Below, piece by piece: positions 9,429 through 18,216 of a stretch of 64,000 bases of DNA. The position numbers and the translations under genes were made by a program. The stretch spans positions 51,071 to 115,070 of the forward strand of contig NZ_AKIW01000023.1 in NCBI RefSeq assembly GCF_000282635.1. The letters run 5' to 3'. Numbering within the stretch: the first letter of the stretch is position 1; every line of letters begins with the position of its first letter. The notes below the pieces were generated by a model. That model did not search any database. It was not told the origin of the DNA and worked only from the letters and a program-made list of their open reading frames with translations. This stretch comes from Variovorax sp. CF313. GTDB lineage: Bacteria; Pseudomonadota; Gammaproteobacteria; Burkholderiales; Burkholderiaceae_C.

Positions 9429-10136
9429 TTAGTTCAGGACGTAGTTGACGGGGGCGTCATAGGACATGGCCTGCACCACGCCGTTGATCTTGCCGGGCAC
9501 GAAGCGGCATTTCATGATGTATTCGACCGCGGCTTCGTCGAGGCGATCGAAACCGCTGGATTTCTTGACCTCGGCACTCTTGGGCAGGCCGTCGACGCCG
9601 ACGAGCACCCGCACGATGACCTTGCCCTGCTCGCCGAGCCGCTTGCTCATGGCGGGGTAGGTTGCCTTGGGGTTTTGAAGGTAGTCGGCGTTGCTCGAGG
9701 GCATCTGCACGGCTGGAGGCGCAGGGGGCGCAGGTGGTGGCGCGGGCGGCGTCGGCGGAGCGGGAGGTGCCGGCGGCGTTGCCGGAGGCGGTGGTTCCGT
9801 GGTGCCAACGGGCGCCTGGGGCGCCAGCGTGGGCTTCGGCTCGCGGATCGCCTGGGGCCGCGGCGGAGGCGGGGCCTTGGCTTTGGGCTGGGGCGGCGGT
9901 GGGGGCGGCGGAGGCGGATCTGCCTTCGGCTTCGGCGGCTCGACGAACTGGCTCAGTATTTCGACTGGAATCACCACCTCGGCGGCGCGGCGGAGCAACC
10001 CGCTCTGCAGCGCCCAGAGCGCAGCCGCGTGGAACAGGATGACACCGCCGGCAATGACGACATTGCGTGAAAGGCCGAGGACGGAAGGGGGGGGAGCAAA
10101 GCGGTCAGACACGATCAACCATTCGAATGCGGGCAC
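9429..10136 (-). CDS. tonB: Energy transducer TonB
   Basis: Links the inner-membrane ExbBD motor to TonB-dependent outer-membrane receptors. One N-terminal membrane anchor (VVIAGGVILFHAAALWAL) is followed by a periplasm-spanning Pro-rich region with nine consecutive prolines and many Pro-Ala repeats. A C-terminal TonB domain follows, beginning YPAMSKRLGEQGKVIVRVLV and ending SYDAPVNYVLN. The start is a GTG at 10136 (235 residues); the GTG at 10112 is an equally plausible start and neither has a clear ribosome-binding site. First gene of the tonB-exbB-exbD operon. Confidence 0.93.
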   Translation of the reverse strand: MPAFEWLIVSDRFAPPPSVLGLSRNVVIAGGVILFHAAALWALQSGLLRRAAEVVIPVEILSQFVEPPKPKADPPPPPPPPPQPKAKAPPPPRPQAIREPKPTLAPQAPVGTTEPPPPATPPAPPAPPTPPAPPPAPPAPPAVQMPSSNADYLQNPKATYPAMSKRLGEQGKVIVRVLVGVDGLPKSAEVKKSSGFDRLDEAAVEYIMKCRFVPGKINGVVQAMSYDAPVNYVLN

Positions 10137-10196
10137 CGCGAAAGGTGCCCCGATTTCAGCAAAACCGCTACGAAGACAACACTTGCGCCAGTTGCG

Positions 10197-10271
10197 CTAC
10201 TTGCGAAAGATCCACCAGACCGAGCCTGCAACCAGGATCAGGCTGCCGCCGAGTGTCGAGAAGAGTTCCAT
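10197..10271 (-). CDS. Possible 24-residue single-helix membrane peptide
   Basis: A 24-codon frame beginning MELFSTLGGSLILVAGSVWW and ending IFRK: one strongly hydrophobic helix with a basic C-terminus, as in small bacterial membrane proteins. It is preceded by an AAGGAAAG ribosome-binding sequence at good distance from the ATG. It overlaps the 3' end of bfd by 34 bases and lies upstream of tonB, so it could be cotranscribed with both. No known family is recognised. The call rests on the ribosome-binding site and composition alone. Confidence 0.4.
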   Translation of the reverse strand: MELFSTLGGSLILVAGSVWWIFRK

Positions 10272-10510
10272 GCCTTGCTTTCCTTGATGGAGTTGGCAAG
10301 CTGGATCGCCCTCGGACCTGATTCGCAGCTCAGCGCGGCGACCGGATGCGAAGCGCTGCACTGCGCGACGATATCTCGCGCGCACCCTTCACATTGGCCA
10401 CACTGGGTGGCCACGCCAAGTTCGAACTGAACCTCGTCGAAAGTCATGCCGGCCCGCACGTGGCGTGCGATTTCTCGGTCGGAGACTCGGCGGCAGACGC
10501 AAACGATCAT
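10238..10510 (-). CDS. bfd: Bacterioferritin-associated ferredoxin
   Basis: 2Fe-2S protein that binds bacterioferritin and reduces its core so that stored iron is released. The four cluster cysteines are C4 and C6 (MIVCVCRRVSDREI) and C37 and C40 (ATQCGQCEGC), spaced as in the Bfd family. At 90 residues it is longer than the usual 64 or so, because of a C-terminal tail without recognisable features. It lies upstream of tonB and downstream of the PepSY/piuC locus, with bfr nearby. A promoter with a Fur-like site precedes it. Confidence 0.9.
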   Translation of the reverse strand: MIVCVCRRVSDREIARHVRAGMTFDEVQFELGVATQCGQCEGCARDIVAQCSASHPVAALSCESGPRAIQLANSIKESKAWNSSRHSAAA

Positions 10511-10551
10511 GGCTGTGAAAGCGGCAGTTGGCTGGCTGTTGGATTTGCTTG

Positions 10552-10581
10552 ATTATAAATAAGAATCCATCGCATTCACAA
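10552..10581 (-). promoter_or_regulatory. Putative bfd promoter with Fur-like site
   Basis: On the minus strand, TTGTGA (10576-10581) and TATAAT (10552-10557) are separated by 18 bases, a good sigma-70 pair. A weaker Fur-like sequence (10559-10573; 8 of 14 consensus positions) lies between the boxes. Iron-starvation control of bfd is expected from the family, but this site is only suggestive. Confidence 0.45.
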
Positions 10582-10591
10582 TAACCATGTG

Positions 10592-11509
10592 TTACTGATT
10601 CATGCAAGTGAGCCAGATCCCTGGATTCAGACCTCGGACCAGAGCCGAAGCAGGTTGTGGTAGTGGCCGGTCAGCGCCACGGTTTCCTCGCCTTCGCCGA
10701 AGCGCGCACGAAGTTTCTGGATGTTCTGGTCGAGTTCGAACAGCATGCCGCGCTGCTGGTCGCTGCGCACCATGCTCTGCAGCCAGAAAAACGAACAGAT
10801 CCGAGCCCCCCGGGTCACGGGGTGGACGCGGTGCAGGCTGCTGGCCGGATAAAGAATGAGGTCGCCGGCCGGCAGCTTCACTTCGTGCGAGCCATAGGTG
10901 TCGATGACCTCCAACTCGCCACCCTCGTAACGGCCGGTTGCCCGCATGCATCTTGAGAATGAACAGGCCGGTGATCGAGAAGACCAGTGCGGCGCCCGCG
11001 AAGATGTCGATGAACCAGCTCCACGCGGCACCGGTGTTGCGGCCCTTGTGGAGGTCGTTGAAGTAGGAGAGCCAGCCGCGGTCGGTGCGCTCGTACTCGA
11101 TCTCGCCGTCGGCCAGGCTCAGGCGCAGCCAGGCGTCGCCGCCAGGGCGGGGGAGCGAGAGATAAATTTCGTCGTCCGACCACTCGGCCTCGCGGCCCGC
11201 GGTACCGATGTCCCAGTGCTTCTGCACCCAGGCCTGCAGTTCGGCGGGCAAGGGCGCCTTTCCCTTGAGGGCCTTGGCGGCTGGCAACTGCTTTTCGAGT
11301 TGCGTGCGCAGGACTTCATCGACCGAACCGCTCAGCTTCGTGACGGCCGGCCGGGCCTCGATCTGCCCCGCGTGATTGAGCGTGAAGCCCGTGACGCTGA
11401 ACAGGATCATGCCAATCAGGCAGATCGCCGAGCTCACCCAATGCCATTCGTGCAGGGTCTTGAGCCAGTAGGCTCGTCGGCGGGTGTCGGGGCGGGCGGC
11501 AGTCATCAT
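10592..11509 (-). pseudogene. PepSY-associated membrane protein fused out of frame to a piuC remnant
   Basis: The N-terminal 200 or so residues form an intact-looking PepSY-associated membrane protein: a first helix near WVSSAICLIGMILFSVTGFT, then [20 protein letters not shown]. After the HAGNRP stretch near 10945 the frame turns into low-complexity Arg/Pro-rich sequence ending at 10592. That part is an out-of-frame reading of the 3' end of a PKHD-type Fe(II)/2-oxoglutarate hydroxylase gene. The simplest explanation is a deletion that removed the end of the membrane protein gene and the start of piuC. The membrane part could still be made. A 19-base Fur box precedes it. Confidence 0.8.
10627..10945 (-). 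pseudogene. PKHD-type hydroxylase (PiuC/YbiX-like), 3' remnant
   Basis: In the -1 frame relative to the PepSY fusion this encodes about 105 residues matching the C-terminal half of PiuC-type hydroxylases: [40 protein letters not shown] and [20 protein letters not shown]. The distal iron-binding His (SLHRV) and nearby Arg remain, but the N-terminal half with the HxD iron-binding pair is missing, so it cannot be active. The complete family members are about 226 residues and are iron-regulated partners of siderophore receptors. Confidence 0.85.
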
Positions 11510-11534
11510 CGAAGGCGCGGATTCTATCTGTGCA

Positions 11535-11553
11535 AATGAGAGTGACTTCTATT
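11535..11553 (-). promoter_or_regulatory. Fur box upstream of the PepSY/piuC locus
   Basis: The 19-base sequence AATGAGAGTGACTTCTATT matches the inverted Fur-type pattern AATGAGAATGATTCTCATT at 14 of 19 positions by hand count. It lies 25 bases upstream of the PepSY start at 11509. Confidence 0.6.
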
Positions 11554-11581
11554 CGTGATTGGTTGAGTTGCGTAAAGCAAT

Positions 11582-11605
11582 AAAAAACGGGACCGAAGTC
11601 CCGTT
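11582..11605 (-). terminator. Intrinsic terminator of bfr
   Basis: Stem AACGGGAC-CGAA-GTCCCGTT followed on the minus strand by a T6 run; lies 25 bases beyond the bfr stop codon. Confidence 0.85.
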
Positions 11606-11629
11606 GATCGGCAGGCGCGAAAGCCTCGC

Positions 11630-12106
11630 TTATTCGAGTTCGCCCATCTGCGATTGCAGGTAGTTCTGCACCCCGACCTTGTCGATCAGGTCGATCTGGG
11701 TTTCGAGGAAGTCGATGTGCTCTTCCGTGTCGTCCAGGATTTCCTGCAACAGGTCGCGCGAGACATAGTCGCGCACCGATTCGCAATGCGCGATGCCGTC
11801 CTTGATGGTCGCTTGCGCGCCGGTTTCGGCGCCGAGGTCGCAGCGCAGCAGTTCCGGCACGTCTTCGCCGATGTTCAGCTTGCCCAGGTCCTGCAGGTTC
11901 GGCAGGCCGTCGAGCATGAAGATGCGGTCCATCAGCTTGTCGGCATGCTTCATCTCGCCGATCGATTCCTCGTATTCCTTCTTCGCCAGCTTGTCCAGGC
12001 CCCAGTGCTTGAGCATGCGGTAGTGGAGGAAGTACTGGTTGATTGCAGTGAGCTCGTTCTTGAGCTGCGCCTGCAGATGTTCGATGACCTTGGGGTCGCC
12101 CTTCAT
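11630..12106 (-). CDS. bfr: Bacterioferritin
   Basis: Iron-storage protein of 158 residues that forms a haem-containing 24-mer and oxidises Fe(II). Ferroxidase residues are visible at E18, Y25, E51, H54, E94 and H130, and the haem ligand is M52 in [12 protein letters not shown]. The E. coli ferroxidase residue E127 is Thr here (DDTEEHIDF), flanked by E128 and E129. The C-terminus NYLQSQM is typical. The gene lies between the OxyR-like ahpC promoter region and the Fur-regulated block and has its own terminator. The Bfd partner is encoded 1.1 kb away. Confidence 0.96.
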   Translation of the reverse strand: MKGDPKVIEHLQAQLKNELTAINQYFLHYRMLKHWGLDKLAKKEYEESIGEMKHADKLMDRIFMLDGLPNLQDLGKLNIGEDVPELLRCDLGAETGAQATIKDGIAHCESVRDYVSRDLLQEILDDTEEHIDFLETQIDLIDKVGVQNYLQSQMGELE

Positions 12107-12256
12107 GATCGTTTTCCTTGTTCTGAAAGAGGGGATTGTCCGGTTCCTCGGAGGGCCCGCGCAAGCATTCCCCTGCGCAGTCGGTCTGCATGCGTACGAG
12201 GGTGATAGGCGTTCGTATTCGGGCGGGCAACGAAGGCGAGGACGCCTTTGTTTTTC

Positions 12257-12293
12257 ATAGGCCGCACCGATGTTGTTGATAGTTCAATGCTAT
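12257..12293 (+). promoter_or_regulatory. OxyR operator upstream of ahpC
   Basis: ATAG-N7-CGAT-N7-ATAG-N7-CTAT over 37 bases reproduces the OxyR tetramer-binding geometry (ATAG-N7-CTAT-N7-ATAG-N7-CTAT) with 15 of 16 core bases matching. It is 75 bases upstream of the ahpC ATG and just upstream of a TATACT -10 box. It predicts peroxide induction of ahpCF by OxyR. Confidence 0.88.
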
Positions 12294-12314
12294 TAATGTG
12301 TCTTATTTGGTAGT

Positions 12315-12320
12315 TATACT
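12315..12320 (+). promoter_or_regulatory. Putative ahpC -10 box (TATACT)
   Basis: TATACT lies 22 bases downstream of the OxyR operator. At the expected distance upstream there is only a poor -35 (ATTAAT at 12292-12297) overlapping the operator, as is common at OxyR-activated promoters. Confidence 0.6.
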
Positions 12321-12368
12321 CATGGCTCGCACTTACTTTTGTCCACCCGAAGCATCCAAGGAATCACC

Positions 12369-12932
12369 ATGTCCCTGATCAACACCCAAGTCCAACCCTT
12401 CAAGACCCAGGCCTACCTCAACGGCAAGTTCATCGATGTGTCCGACGAGACGCTCAAGGGCAAGTGGTCCGTGCTGATCTTCATGCCGGCGGCCTTCACC
12501 TTCAACTGCCCGACCGAAGTCGAAGACGCGGCCGACAACTACCCCGAGTTCCAGAAGCTGGGTGCCGAGGTCTACATCGTGACCACCGACACGCACTTCT
12601 CGCACAAGGTCTGGCACGACACGTCGCCGGCCGTCGGCAAGGCCAAGTTCCCGCTGGTGGGCGACCCGACCCACACGCTGACCAACGCTTTCGGCGTGCA
12701 CATCCCCGAAGAAGGCCTGGCACTGCGCGGCACCTTCGTGATCAACCCCGAGGGCATCATCAAGACCGCCGAAGTGCACTCCAACGAAATCGCCCGCGAC
12801 GTCAAGGAAACCCTGCGCAAGCTCAAGGCAGCGGTCTACACCGCCGCCCACCCGAACGAAGTCTGCCCGGCCAAGTGGAATGAAGGCGACAAGACCATCG
12901 CACCGTCGTTCGACCTCGTCGGCAAGATCTAA
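12369..12932 (+). CDS. ahpC: Alkyl hydroperoxide reductase subunit C (peroxiredoxin)
   Basis: Typical two-cysteine peroxiredoxin of 187 residues, the same length as E. coli AhpC, that reduces hydrogen peroxide and organic peroxides. The peroxidatic cysteine is C47 (AAFTFNCPTEVEDAA) and the resolving cysteine C166 (NEVCPAKW). It is recycled by AhpF encoded downstream. I chose the ATG at 12369; the frame is open to 12339 but the shorter product matches the family. An OxyR operator precedes it and an intercistronic hairpin separates it from ahpF. Confidence 0.97.
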   Translation: MSLINTQVQPFKTQAYLNGKFIDVSDETLKGKWSVLIFMPAAFTFNCPTEVEDAADNYPEFQKLGAEVYIVTTDTHFSHKVWHDTSPAVGKAKFPLVGDPTHTLTNAFGVHIPEEGLALRGTFVINPEGIIKTAEVHSNEIARDVKETLRKLKAAVYTAAHPNEVCPAKWNEGDKTIAPSFDLVGKI

Positions 12933-12946
12933 GCGCCCCGCGCGAA

Positions 12947-12979
12947 AGCCCGGGCGCTCACGAGGCCCCGGGCTTTTTC
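12947..12979 (+). terminator. Intercistronic terminator between ahpC and ahpF
   Basis: AGCCCGGG (12947-12954) pairs with CCCGGGCT (12967-12974), followed by a T-run. It should end many transcripts after ahpC, so less ahpF than ahpC would be made. Confidence 0.78.
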
Positions 12980-13021
12980 GTCCCCAGTTGATAGTTTCCA
13001 GTTATCGAAAGAGAGTCCCTC

Positions 13022-14593
13022 ATGCTCGACGCCAGCACCAAAGCCCAATTGAAGAGTTACCTCGAACGCGCCACGCAGCCGATCGAGATCGTCGCCTCGC
13101 TCGACGACGGCAAGGCCTCGGGCGAGATGCTGTCGCTGCTGAAGGACGTCGCCGAAGCCTCGCCGCTGGTCAAGCTGACCGAAAGCCGCGACGACAACCA
13201 CCGCAAGCCCTCGTTCTCGGTCAATCGCCCGAGCGAAAACCACGGCCCGCGTTTTGCCGGCCTGCCGATGGGCCATGAATTCACTTCGCTGATCCTTGCC
13301 TTGCTGCAGATCGGCGGCTATCCCCCCAAGGTCGAGCAGGCAGTGCTCGACCAGATCAAGGCGCTCGACGGCGATTTCGAGTTCGAGATCTACGTCTCGC
13401 TCACCTGCCACAACTGCCCCGACGTGGTCCAGGCGCTGAACCTGATGGCAGTGCAGAACCCGCGCATCCGCACCACCATGATCGAAGGCGGCACCTTCCA
13501 GGACGAAGTGAAGGAACGGCAAGTGATGGCCGTGCCGACCGTGTTCCTCAACGGCACCGAGTTCGGCCAGGGCCGCATGAGCCTGGAGGAAATCCTCGCC
13601 AAGATCGACACCAGCGGCGTCGAGCGCGAAGCGAAGAAGATTGCCGCCAAGGATCCGTTCGACGTGCTGATCGTCGGCGGCGGTCCTGCCGGCGCCGCTG
13701 CGGCTGTGTACGCGGCGCGCAAGGGCATCCGCACCGGCGTGGCCTCGGAGCGCTTCGGCGGCCAGGTGCTAGACACGCTGGGCATCGAGAACTTCATCTC
13801 GATCAAGGAAACCGAAGGACCGAAGTTCGCGCATGCGCTCGAGGAACATGTGCGCGACTACGACGTCGACATCATGAATCTGCAGCGTGCCAAGGCGCTG
13901 GTGCCCGGCAACGGCCTGATCGAAGTGCAACTCGAAAGCGGCGCCTCGCTCAAGAGCAAGTCGGTCATCATCTCGACCGGCGCGCGCTGGCGCAACATCA
14001 ACGTGCCCGGCGAGCACGAGTTCAAGAACAAGGGCGTGGCCTATTGCCCCCACTGCGACGGCCCGCTGTTCAAGGGCAAGCGCGTCGCGGTGATCGGCGG
14101 CGGCAACTCGGGCGTCGAAGCGGCGATCGACCTGGCCGGCATCGTGGGCCACGTCACGCTGATCGAGTTCGACACGGCCCTGCGCGCCGACGCCGTGCTG
14201 CAGCGCAAGCTCCAGAGCCTGAAGAACGTCGACATCTTCACCAACGCGCAGACCACCGAGATCACCGGCGACCAGAAGGTCAACGGCCTGGTCTACAAGG
14301 ACCGTGCGACGGGCGAGCTGAAGAAGGTCGAGCTTGAAGGCGTGTTCATCCAGATCGGCCTCGTGCCCAACACCGACTGGCTCAAGGGCACGGTCGAGCT
14401 GTCGAAGCACGGCGAGATCCTCGTCGACGCGCGCGGCCAGACCTCGGTGCCCGGCGTGTTCGCGGCAGGCGATGTGACGACCGTGCCGTTCAAGCAGATC
14501 ATCATCGCGGCCGGCGACGGCGCGAAGGCGGCGCTCGGTGCATTCGACCACCTGATCCGCACTTCGGCGCCCGCCGCGCCGGCGGCTGCCTGA
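13022..14593 (+). CDS. ahpF: Alkyl hydroperoxide reductase subunit F
   Basis: NADH:peroxiredoxin reductase of 523 residues that transfers electrons to AhpC. The N-terminal tandem thioredoxin fold has the C129-H-N-C132 redox pair, the same numbering as in E. coli. The FAD-binding motif [11 protein letters not shown] lies near 218 and the second redox pair is C342-P-H-C345. The NAD(P)H motif [11 protein letters not shown] follows. It lies 89 bases after ahpC behind a hairpin that may lower its expression. It is followed by a strong terminator. Confidence 0.97.
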   Translation: MLDASTKAQLKSYLERATQPIEIVASLDDGKASGEMLSLLKDVAEASPLVKLTESRDDNHRKPSFSVNRPSENHGPRFAGLPMGHEFTSLILALLQIGGYPPKVEQAVLDQIKALDGDFEFEIYVSLTCHNCPDVVQALNLMAVQNPRIRTTMIEGGTFQDEVKERQVMAVPTVFLNGTEFGQGRMSLEEILAKIDTSGVEREAKKIAAKDPFDVLIVGGGPAGAAAAVYAARKGIRTGVASERFGGQVLDTLGIENFISIKETEGPKFAHALEEHVRDYDVDIMNLQRAKALVPGNGLIEVQLESGASLKSKSVIISTGARWRNINVPGEHEFKNKGVAYCPHCDGPLFKGKRVAVIGGGNSGVEAAIDLAGIVGHVTLIEFDTALRADAVLQRKLQSLKNVDIFTNAQTTEITGDQKVNGLVYKDRATGELKKVELEGVFIQIGLVPNTDWLKGTVELSKHGEILVDARGQTSVPGVFAAGDVTTVPFKQIIIAAGDGAKAALGAFDHLIRTSAPAAPAAA

Positions 14594-14611
14594 CCGGCTG
14601 CCCGATGCAAG

Positions 14612-14646
14612 AAGGGGTCATCGCAAGTCGATGGCCCCTTTTCTTT
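14612..14646 (+). terminator. Intrinsic terminator after ahpF
   Basis: AAGGGGTCATCG pairs with CGATGGCCCCTT, leaving one G-T pair, followed by TTTTCTTT. It lies between ahpF and the convergent ppsR and may serve ahpCF. Confidence 0.8.
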
Positions 14647-14652
14647 GAAGTC

Positions 14653-15474
14653 TCAGTAGTTCAGCCGCTCCGGCCGCAGTTCCTGCAGGATCGTCGTCGC
14701 GATCTCCTCGATCGACTTGGTGGTGGTCGACAGCCAGCGGATGCCGGCGCGTCGCATCATCGCCTCAGCCTCGCTCACCTCGTGGCGGCAGTTCTCGAGG
14801 CTGGCATAGCGCGAATCGGGGCGCCGCTCGTTGCGGATCTCGCTCAGGCGCTCGGGCTGGATCGTCAGGCCGAAGATCTTCTTGCGGTGCGGCATCAGGG
14901 CCGGCGGCAGCTGGCGGCGGTCGAAATCCTCCGGAATCAGCGGGTAGTTGGCGGCCTTGAGGCCGTGCTGCATCGCCAGGTAGAGCGAGGTGGGCGTCTT
15001 GCCGCTGCGGCTCACGCCAACCAGGATCACGTCGGCGCCCTGCAGGTCGCGGTTGCTCTGGCCATCGTCGTGCGCCAGGCTGAAGTCGATGGCCGCGATG
15101 CGGGCGTTGTATTCCTTGCTCTTGCTGACGTCGCTGAAGCGGCCGATGCGGTGGTTCGACTTCACGGCCAGTTCGATTTCCAGGGGCCGCACGAAGGTGC
15201 CGAACATGTCGAGCAGCATGCCCTTGCAGCCGGTTTCGATCACTTCCAGCACGTCCATGTTGGCCAGCGTGGTGAAGACGATGGGGCGGACGCCCTCGAT
15301 TTCGGCGGTGTGATTGATCTGCCGCACCGCCTGGTGTGCCTTGTCGACCGTGTCGGTGAAAGGCAGCCGGACATGGCGCGGTTTCATCTCGAATTGGGCC
15401 AGAACGGCGTTGCCGAAGGTCTCGGCGGTGATGCCGGTGCCGTCGGAAATGAAGAAAACAGTGCGTGTATGCAT
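14653..15474 (-). CDS. ppsR: PEP synthase regulatory protein (kinase/pyrophosphorylase)
   Basis: Bifunctional regulator (DUF299 family, 273 residues) that inactivates PEP synthase by ADP-dependent threonine phosphorylation and reverses it by phosphorolysis. The N-terminus [18 protein letters not shown] and the P-loop GVSRSGKT (153-160) are family hallmarks. The C-terminus has [20 protein letters not shown] chose the ATG at 15474; the frame is open far upstream only as an artefact of GC content. It is divergent from its target ppsA, the usual arrangement. Confidence 0.95.
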   Translation of the reverse strand: MHTRTVFFISDGTGITAETFGNAVLAQFEMKPRHVRLPFTDTVDKAHQAVRQINHTAEIEGVRPIVFTTLANMDVLEVIETGCKGMLLDMFGTFVRPLEIELAVKSNHRIGRFSDVSKSKEYNARIAAIDFSLAHDDGQSNRDLQGADVILVGVSRSGKTPTSLYLAMQHGLKAANYPLIPEDFDRRQLPPALMPHRKKIFGLTIQPERLSEIRNERRPDSRYASLENCRHEVSEAEAMMRRAGIRWLSTTTKSIEEIATTILQELRPERLNY

Positions 15475-15658
15475 GGTCTTGCGGCCTTGTCCTGCGGCGC
15501 GCGCGACCTTGCCACGCCTACAATCCGGGCCATTATCGGGAATCCGCTTTCCCAACCCCAATTCTTTCCATGCACACCGCGCTCGCACCCAAAGCAACGA
15601 CAACGATCGTGCCGCGCCGTCTGCATGCGGCACCGGTTTCAACTTCTGGAGCTTTCCC

Positions 15659-18052
15659 ATGTCTGCACTTTTCGACGCGACCGCCCTGGTCGTACCGTTT
15701 GAAAACCTGAGAATGACCGACGTCGAGGCGGTTGGCGGCAAGAACGCCAGCCTCGGCGAAATGATCTCGCAGCTGCCGCAGGGCGTGCGGGTGCCGACCG
15801 GTTTCGCGACCACGGCCCACGCATTCCGACAGTTCCTGGCCCACGACGGCCTGGCCGACAAGATCAGCAAGCGCCTCGCCGCGCTCGACACCGAAGACGT
15901 GCGCGCGCTGGCCGCCGCCGGCGCCGAGATTCGCGCCATGGTCGAGGCCCAGCCTTTCCCGGCCGACCTGCAAAAAGCCATCGGCGAGGCCTTCGCCACG
16001 CTGAGCGCCGGTAACCCCGCCGCCTCGTTTGCCGTGCGTTCCTCGGCCACCGCCGAAGACCTGCCCGACGCCTCGTTCGCCGGCCAGCAAGAGACCTTCC
16101 TGAACGTCGTCGGCATCGACGACGTACTGCACAAGATGAAGGAGGTGTTCGCCTCCCTCTACAACGATCGCGCCATCAGCTACCGCGTGCACAAGGGCTT
16201 CGAGCACGACGTGGTCGCGCTGTCGGCCGGCGTGCAGCGCATGGTGCGTTCCGACCTCGGCGCCGCCGGCGTGATGTTCACCATCGACACCGAATCGGGC
16301 TTCGAAGACGTGGTGTTCATCACCTCCAGCTACGGCCTCGGCGAAACGGTGGTGCAGGGCGCCGTGAATCCTGACGAGTTCTACGTCCACAAGCCGACCC
16401 TCAAGGCCGGCAAGAAGGCCGTGATCCGCCGCAACCTCGGCTCCAAGCTGATCCAGATGGAATTCGCCACGCCTGAAGAGAAAAAGGCGAGCGGCAAGCT
16501 GGTGAAGACCACCGACGTCAAGGCGGAGCAGCGCAACCGCTATTCGCTGAGCGACGCCGACGTCGAGCAGCTCGCCAGGTACGCGCTGGTCATCGAAGAA
16601 CACTATGGCCGTCCGATGGACATCGAGTGGGGGAAGGACGGCACCGACGGCCAGCTCTACATCCTGCAGGCGCGCCCCGAGACGGTGAAGAGCCAGCAGC
16701 AAGGCAAGGCCGAGCAGCGCTACAAGCTGCTGGGCAAGGGTGCCGTGCTGGCCGAAGGCCGTGCCATCGGCCAGAAGATCGGCACCGGCCCCGTGAGGCT
16801 CGTGCACAGCATCAGCGAAATGGACAAGGTACAGGCCGGCGACGTGCTCGTCACCGACATGACCGATCCCAACTGGGAGCCGGTGATGAAGCGCGCCGCC
16901 GCCATCGTCACCAACCGTGGCGGGCGCACCTGCCACGCGGCCATCATCGCGCGCGAACTGGGCATTCCGGCCGTGGTCGGCTGCGGTGACGCGACCGATC
17001 TGCTGAAGGACGGCACGCTGGTGACCGTGAGCTGCGCCGAGGGTGACACCGGCTTCATCTACGACGGCCTGCTCGAGACCGAAGTGACCGAAGTGCAGCG
17101 CGGCGTGATGCCCGAGATCGACCTCAAGATCATGATGAACGTGGGCAACCCACAGCTCGCCTTCGACTTCGCGCAGTTGCCGAACCACGGCGTGGGCCTG
17201 GCCCGCCTGGAGTTCATCATCAACAACAATATCGGCGTGCATCCGAAGGCAATCCTCGACTATCCGAACGTCGACAACGACCTGAAGAAGGCCGTCGAGT
17301 CGGTGGCGCGCGGCCACGCCTCGCCGCGCGCGTTCTACGTCGACAAGGTGGCCGAAGGCATCGCGACCATCGCGGCCGCGTTCTGGCCAAAGCCCGTCAT
17401 CGTGCGCCTGTCCGACTTCAAGTCGAACGAGTACCGCAAGCTGATCGGCGGCAGCCGCTACGAGCCGGAAGAAGAAAACCCGATGCTGGGCTTCCGCGGC
17501 GCCGCGCGCTACCTGAGCGCCGATTTCGGCGAAGCCTTCGCGATGGAATGCGAAGCGCTCAAGCGCGTGCGCAACGACATGGGCCTGACCAACGTTCAGA
17601 TCATGGTGCCCTTCGTGCGCACGCTGGGCCAGGCCGAGCGCGTGACCGGCCTGCTCGCCGAGCACGGCCTGAAGCGCGGCGAGAACGAACTCAAGCTGAT
17701 CATGATGTGCGAGGTGCCGAGCAATGCCATCCTGGCGGATGAGTTCCTGCAGTACTTCGACGGCTTTTCGATCGGCTCGAACGACCTGACCCAGCTCACG
17801 CTGGGCCTGGACCGCGACTCGGGCCTCGAACTTCTGGCCGCCGACTTCGACGAGCGCGACCCGGCCGTCAAGGCGATGCTGAGCCGTGCCATCAAGGCCT
17901 GCAAGGACCAGGGCAAGTACGTCGGTATCTGCGGCCAGGGCCCCAGCGACCATCCGGACTTCGCACTATGGCTGGCGGAGCAGGGGATCGAATCGATCTC
18001 GCTGAATCCCGACAGTGTGATCGACACCTGGCAGCAGCTCGCCAAGCGCTGA
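15659..18052 (+). CDS. ppsA: Phosphoenolpyruvate synthase
   Basis: Converts pyruvate, ATP and water to PEP, AMP and phosphate, a key gluconeogenic step; 797 residues, matching the usual size. The order is an N-terminal ATP-grasp domain ([31 protein letters not shown]), the swivelling domain with catalytic H426 ([20 protein letters not shown]) and the C-terminal PEP/pyruvate-binding barrel ([20 protein letters not shown]). I chose the ATG at 15659, preceded by GGAG; the longer open frame overlaps the divergent ppsR. Its control by PpsR is implied by the neighbour. Confidence 0.97.
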   Translation: MSALFDATALVVPFENLRMTDVEAVGGKNASLGEMISQLPQGVRVPTGFATTAHAFRQFLAHDGLADKISKRLAALDTEDVRALAAAGAEIRAMVEAQPFPADLQKAIGEAFATLSAGNPAASFAVRSSATAEDLPDASFAGQQETFLNVVGIDDVLHKMKEVFASLYNDRAISYRVHKGFEHDVVALSAGVQRMVRSDLGAAGVMFTIDTESGFEDVVFITSSYGLGETVVQGAVNPDEFYVHKPTLKAGKKAVIRRNLGSKLIQMEFATPEEKKASGKLVKTTDVKAEQRNRYSLSDADVEQLARYALVIEEHYGRPMDIEWGKDGTDGQLYILQARPETVKSQQQGKAEQRYKLLGKGAVLAEGRAIGQKIGTGPVRLVHSISEMDKVQAGDVLVTDMTDPNWEPVMKRAAAIVTNRGGRTCHAAIIARELGIPAVVGCGDATDLLKDGTLVTVSCAEGDTGFIYDGLLETEVTEVQRGVMPEIDLKIMMNVGNPQLAFDFAQLPNHGVGLARLEFIINNNIGVHPKAILDYPNVDNDLKKAVESVARGHASPRAFYVDKVAEGIATIAAAFWPKPVIVRLSDFKSNEYRKLIGGSRYEPEEENPMLGFRGAARYLSADFGEAFAMECEALKRVRNDMGLTNVQIMVPFVRTLGQAERVTGLLAEHGLKRGENELKLIMMCEVPSNAILADEFLQYFDGFSIGSNDLTQLTLGLDRDSGLELLAADFDERDPAVKAMLSRAIKACKDQGKYVGICGQGPSDHPDFALWLAEQGIESISLNPDSVIDTWQQLAKR

Positions 18053-18095
18053 CCCGCAAAAGGCATTGGGCCATGTGCCCGCCGCGCGACAGACT

Positions 18096-18124
18096 GCGGG
18101 AATCCCCACAGGGGGATTTCCCGC
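18096..18124. repeat. Hairpin after ppsA
   Basis: GCGGGAATCCCC-ACAG-GGGGATTTCCCGC forms a near-perfect stem in the 164-base gap after ppsA. There is no T-run, so it is more likely a 3' stabilising or processing structure than a terminator. Confidence 0.6.
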
Positions 18125-18216
18125 GTCAGCTTGGTGTCATTGAAACAAGATGCGTTTCCGATGTCAGACTTGCGGCTTAACGGGGCGCATCCCGGCAGCT
18201 CGCGGGGGACACCATC

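Noticed and set aside
10592..11509. A single novel fused protein of 305 residues
   Set aside because: The last third is low-complexity Arg/Pro-rich sequence, while another frame of the same DNA gives a clear PKHD-hydroxylase tail; a deletion explains it better.
15533..17953. An 806-codon antisense frame over ppsA
   Set aside because: It is the mirror of a strongly coding, complete ppsA in very high-GC DNA, with no ribosome-binding site and a low-complexity, His/Arg/Val/Gly-rich composition.
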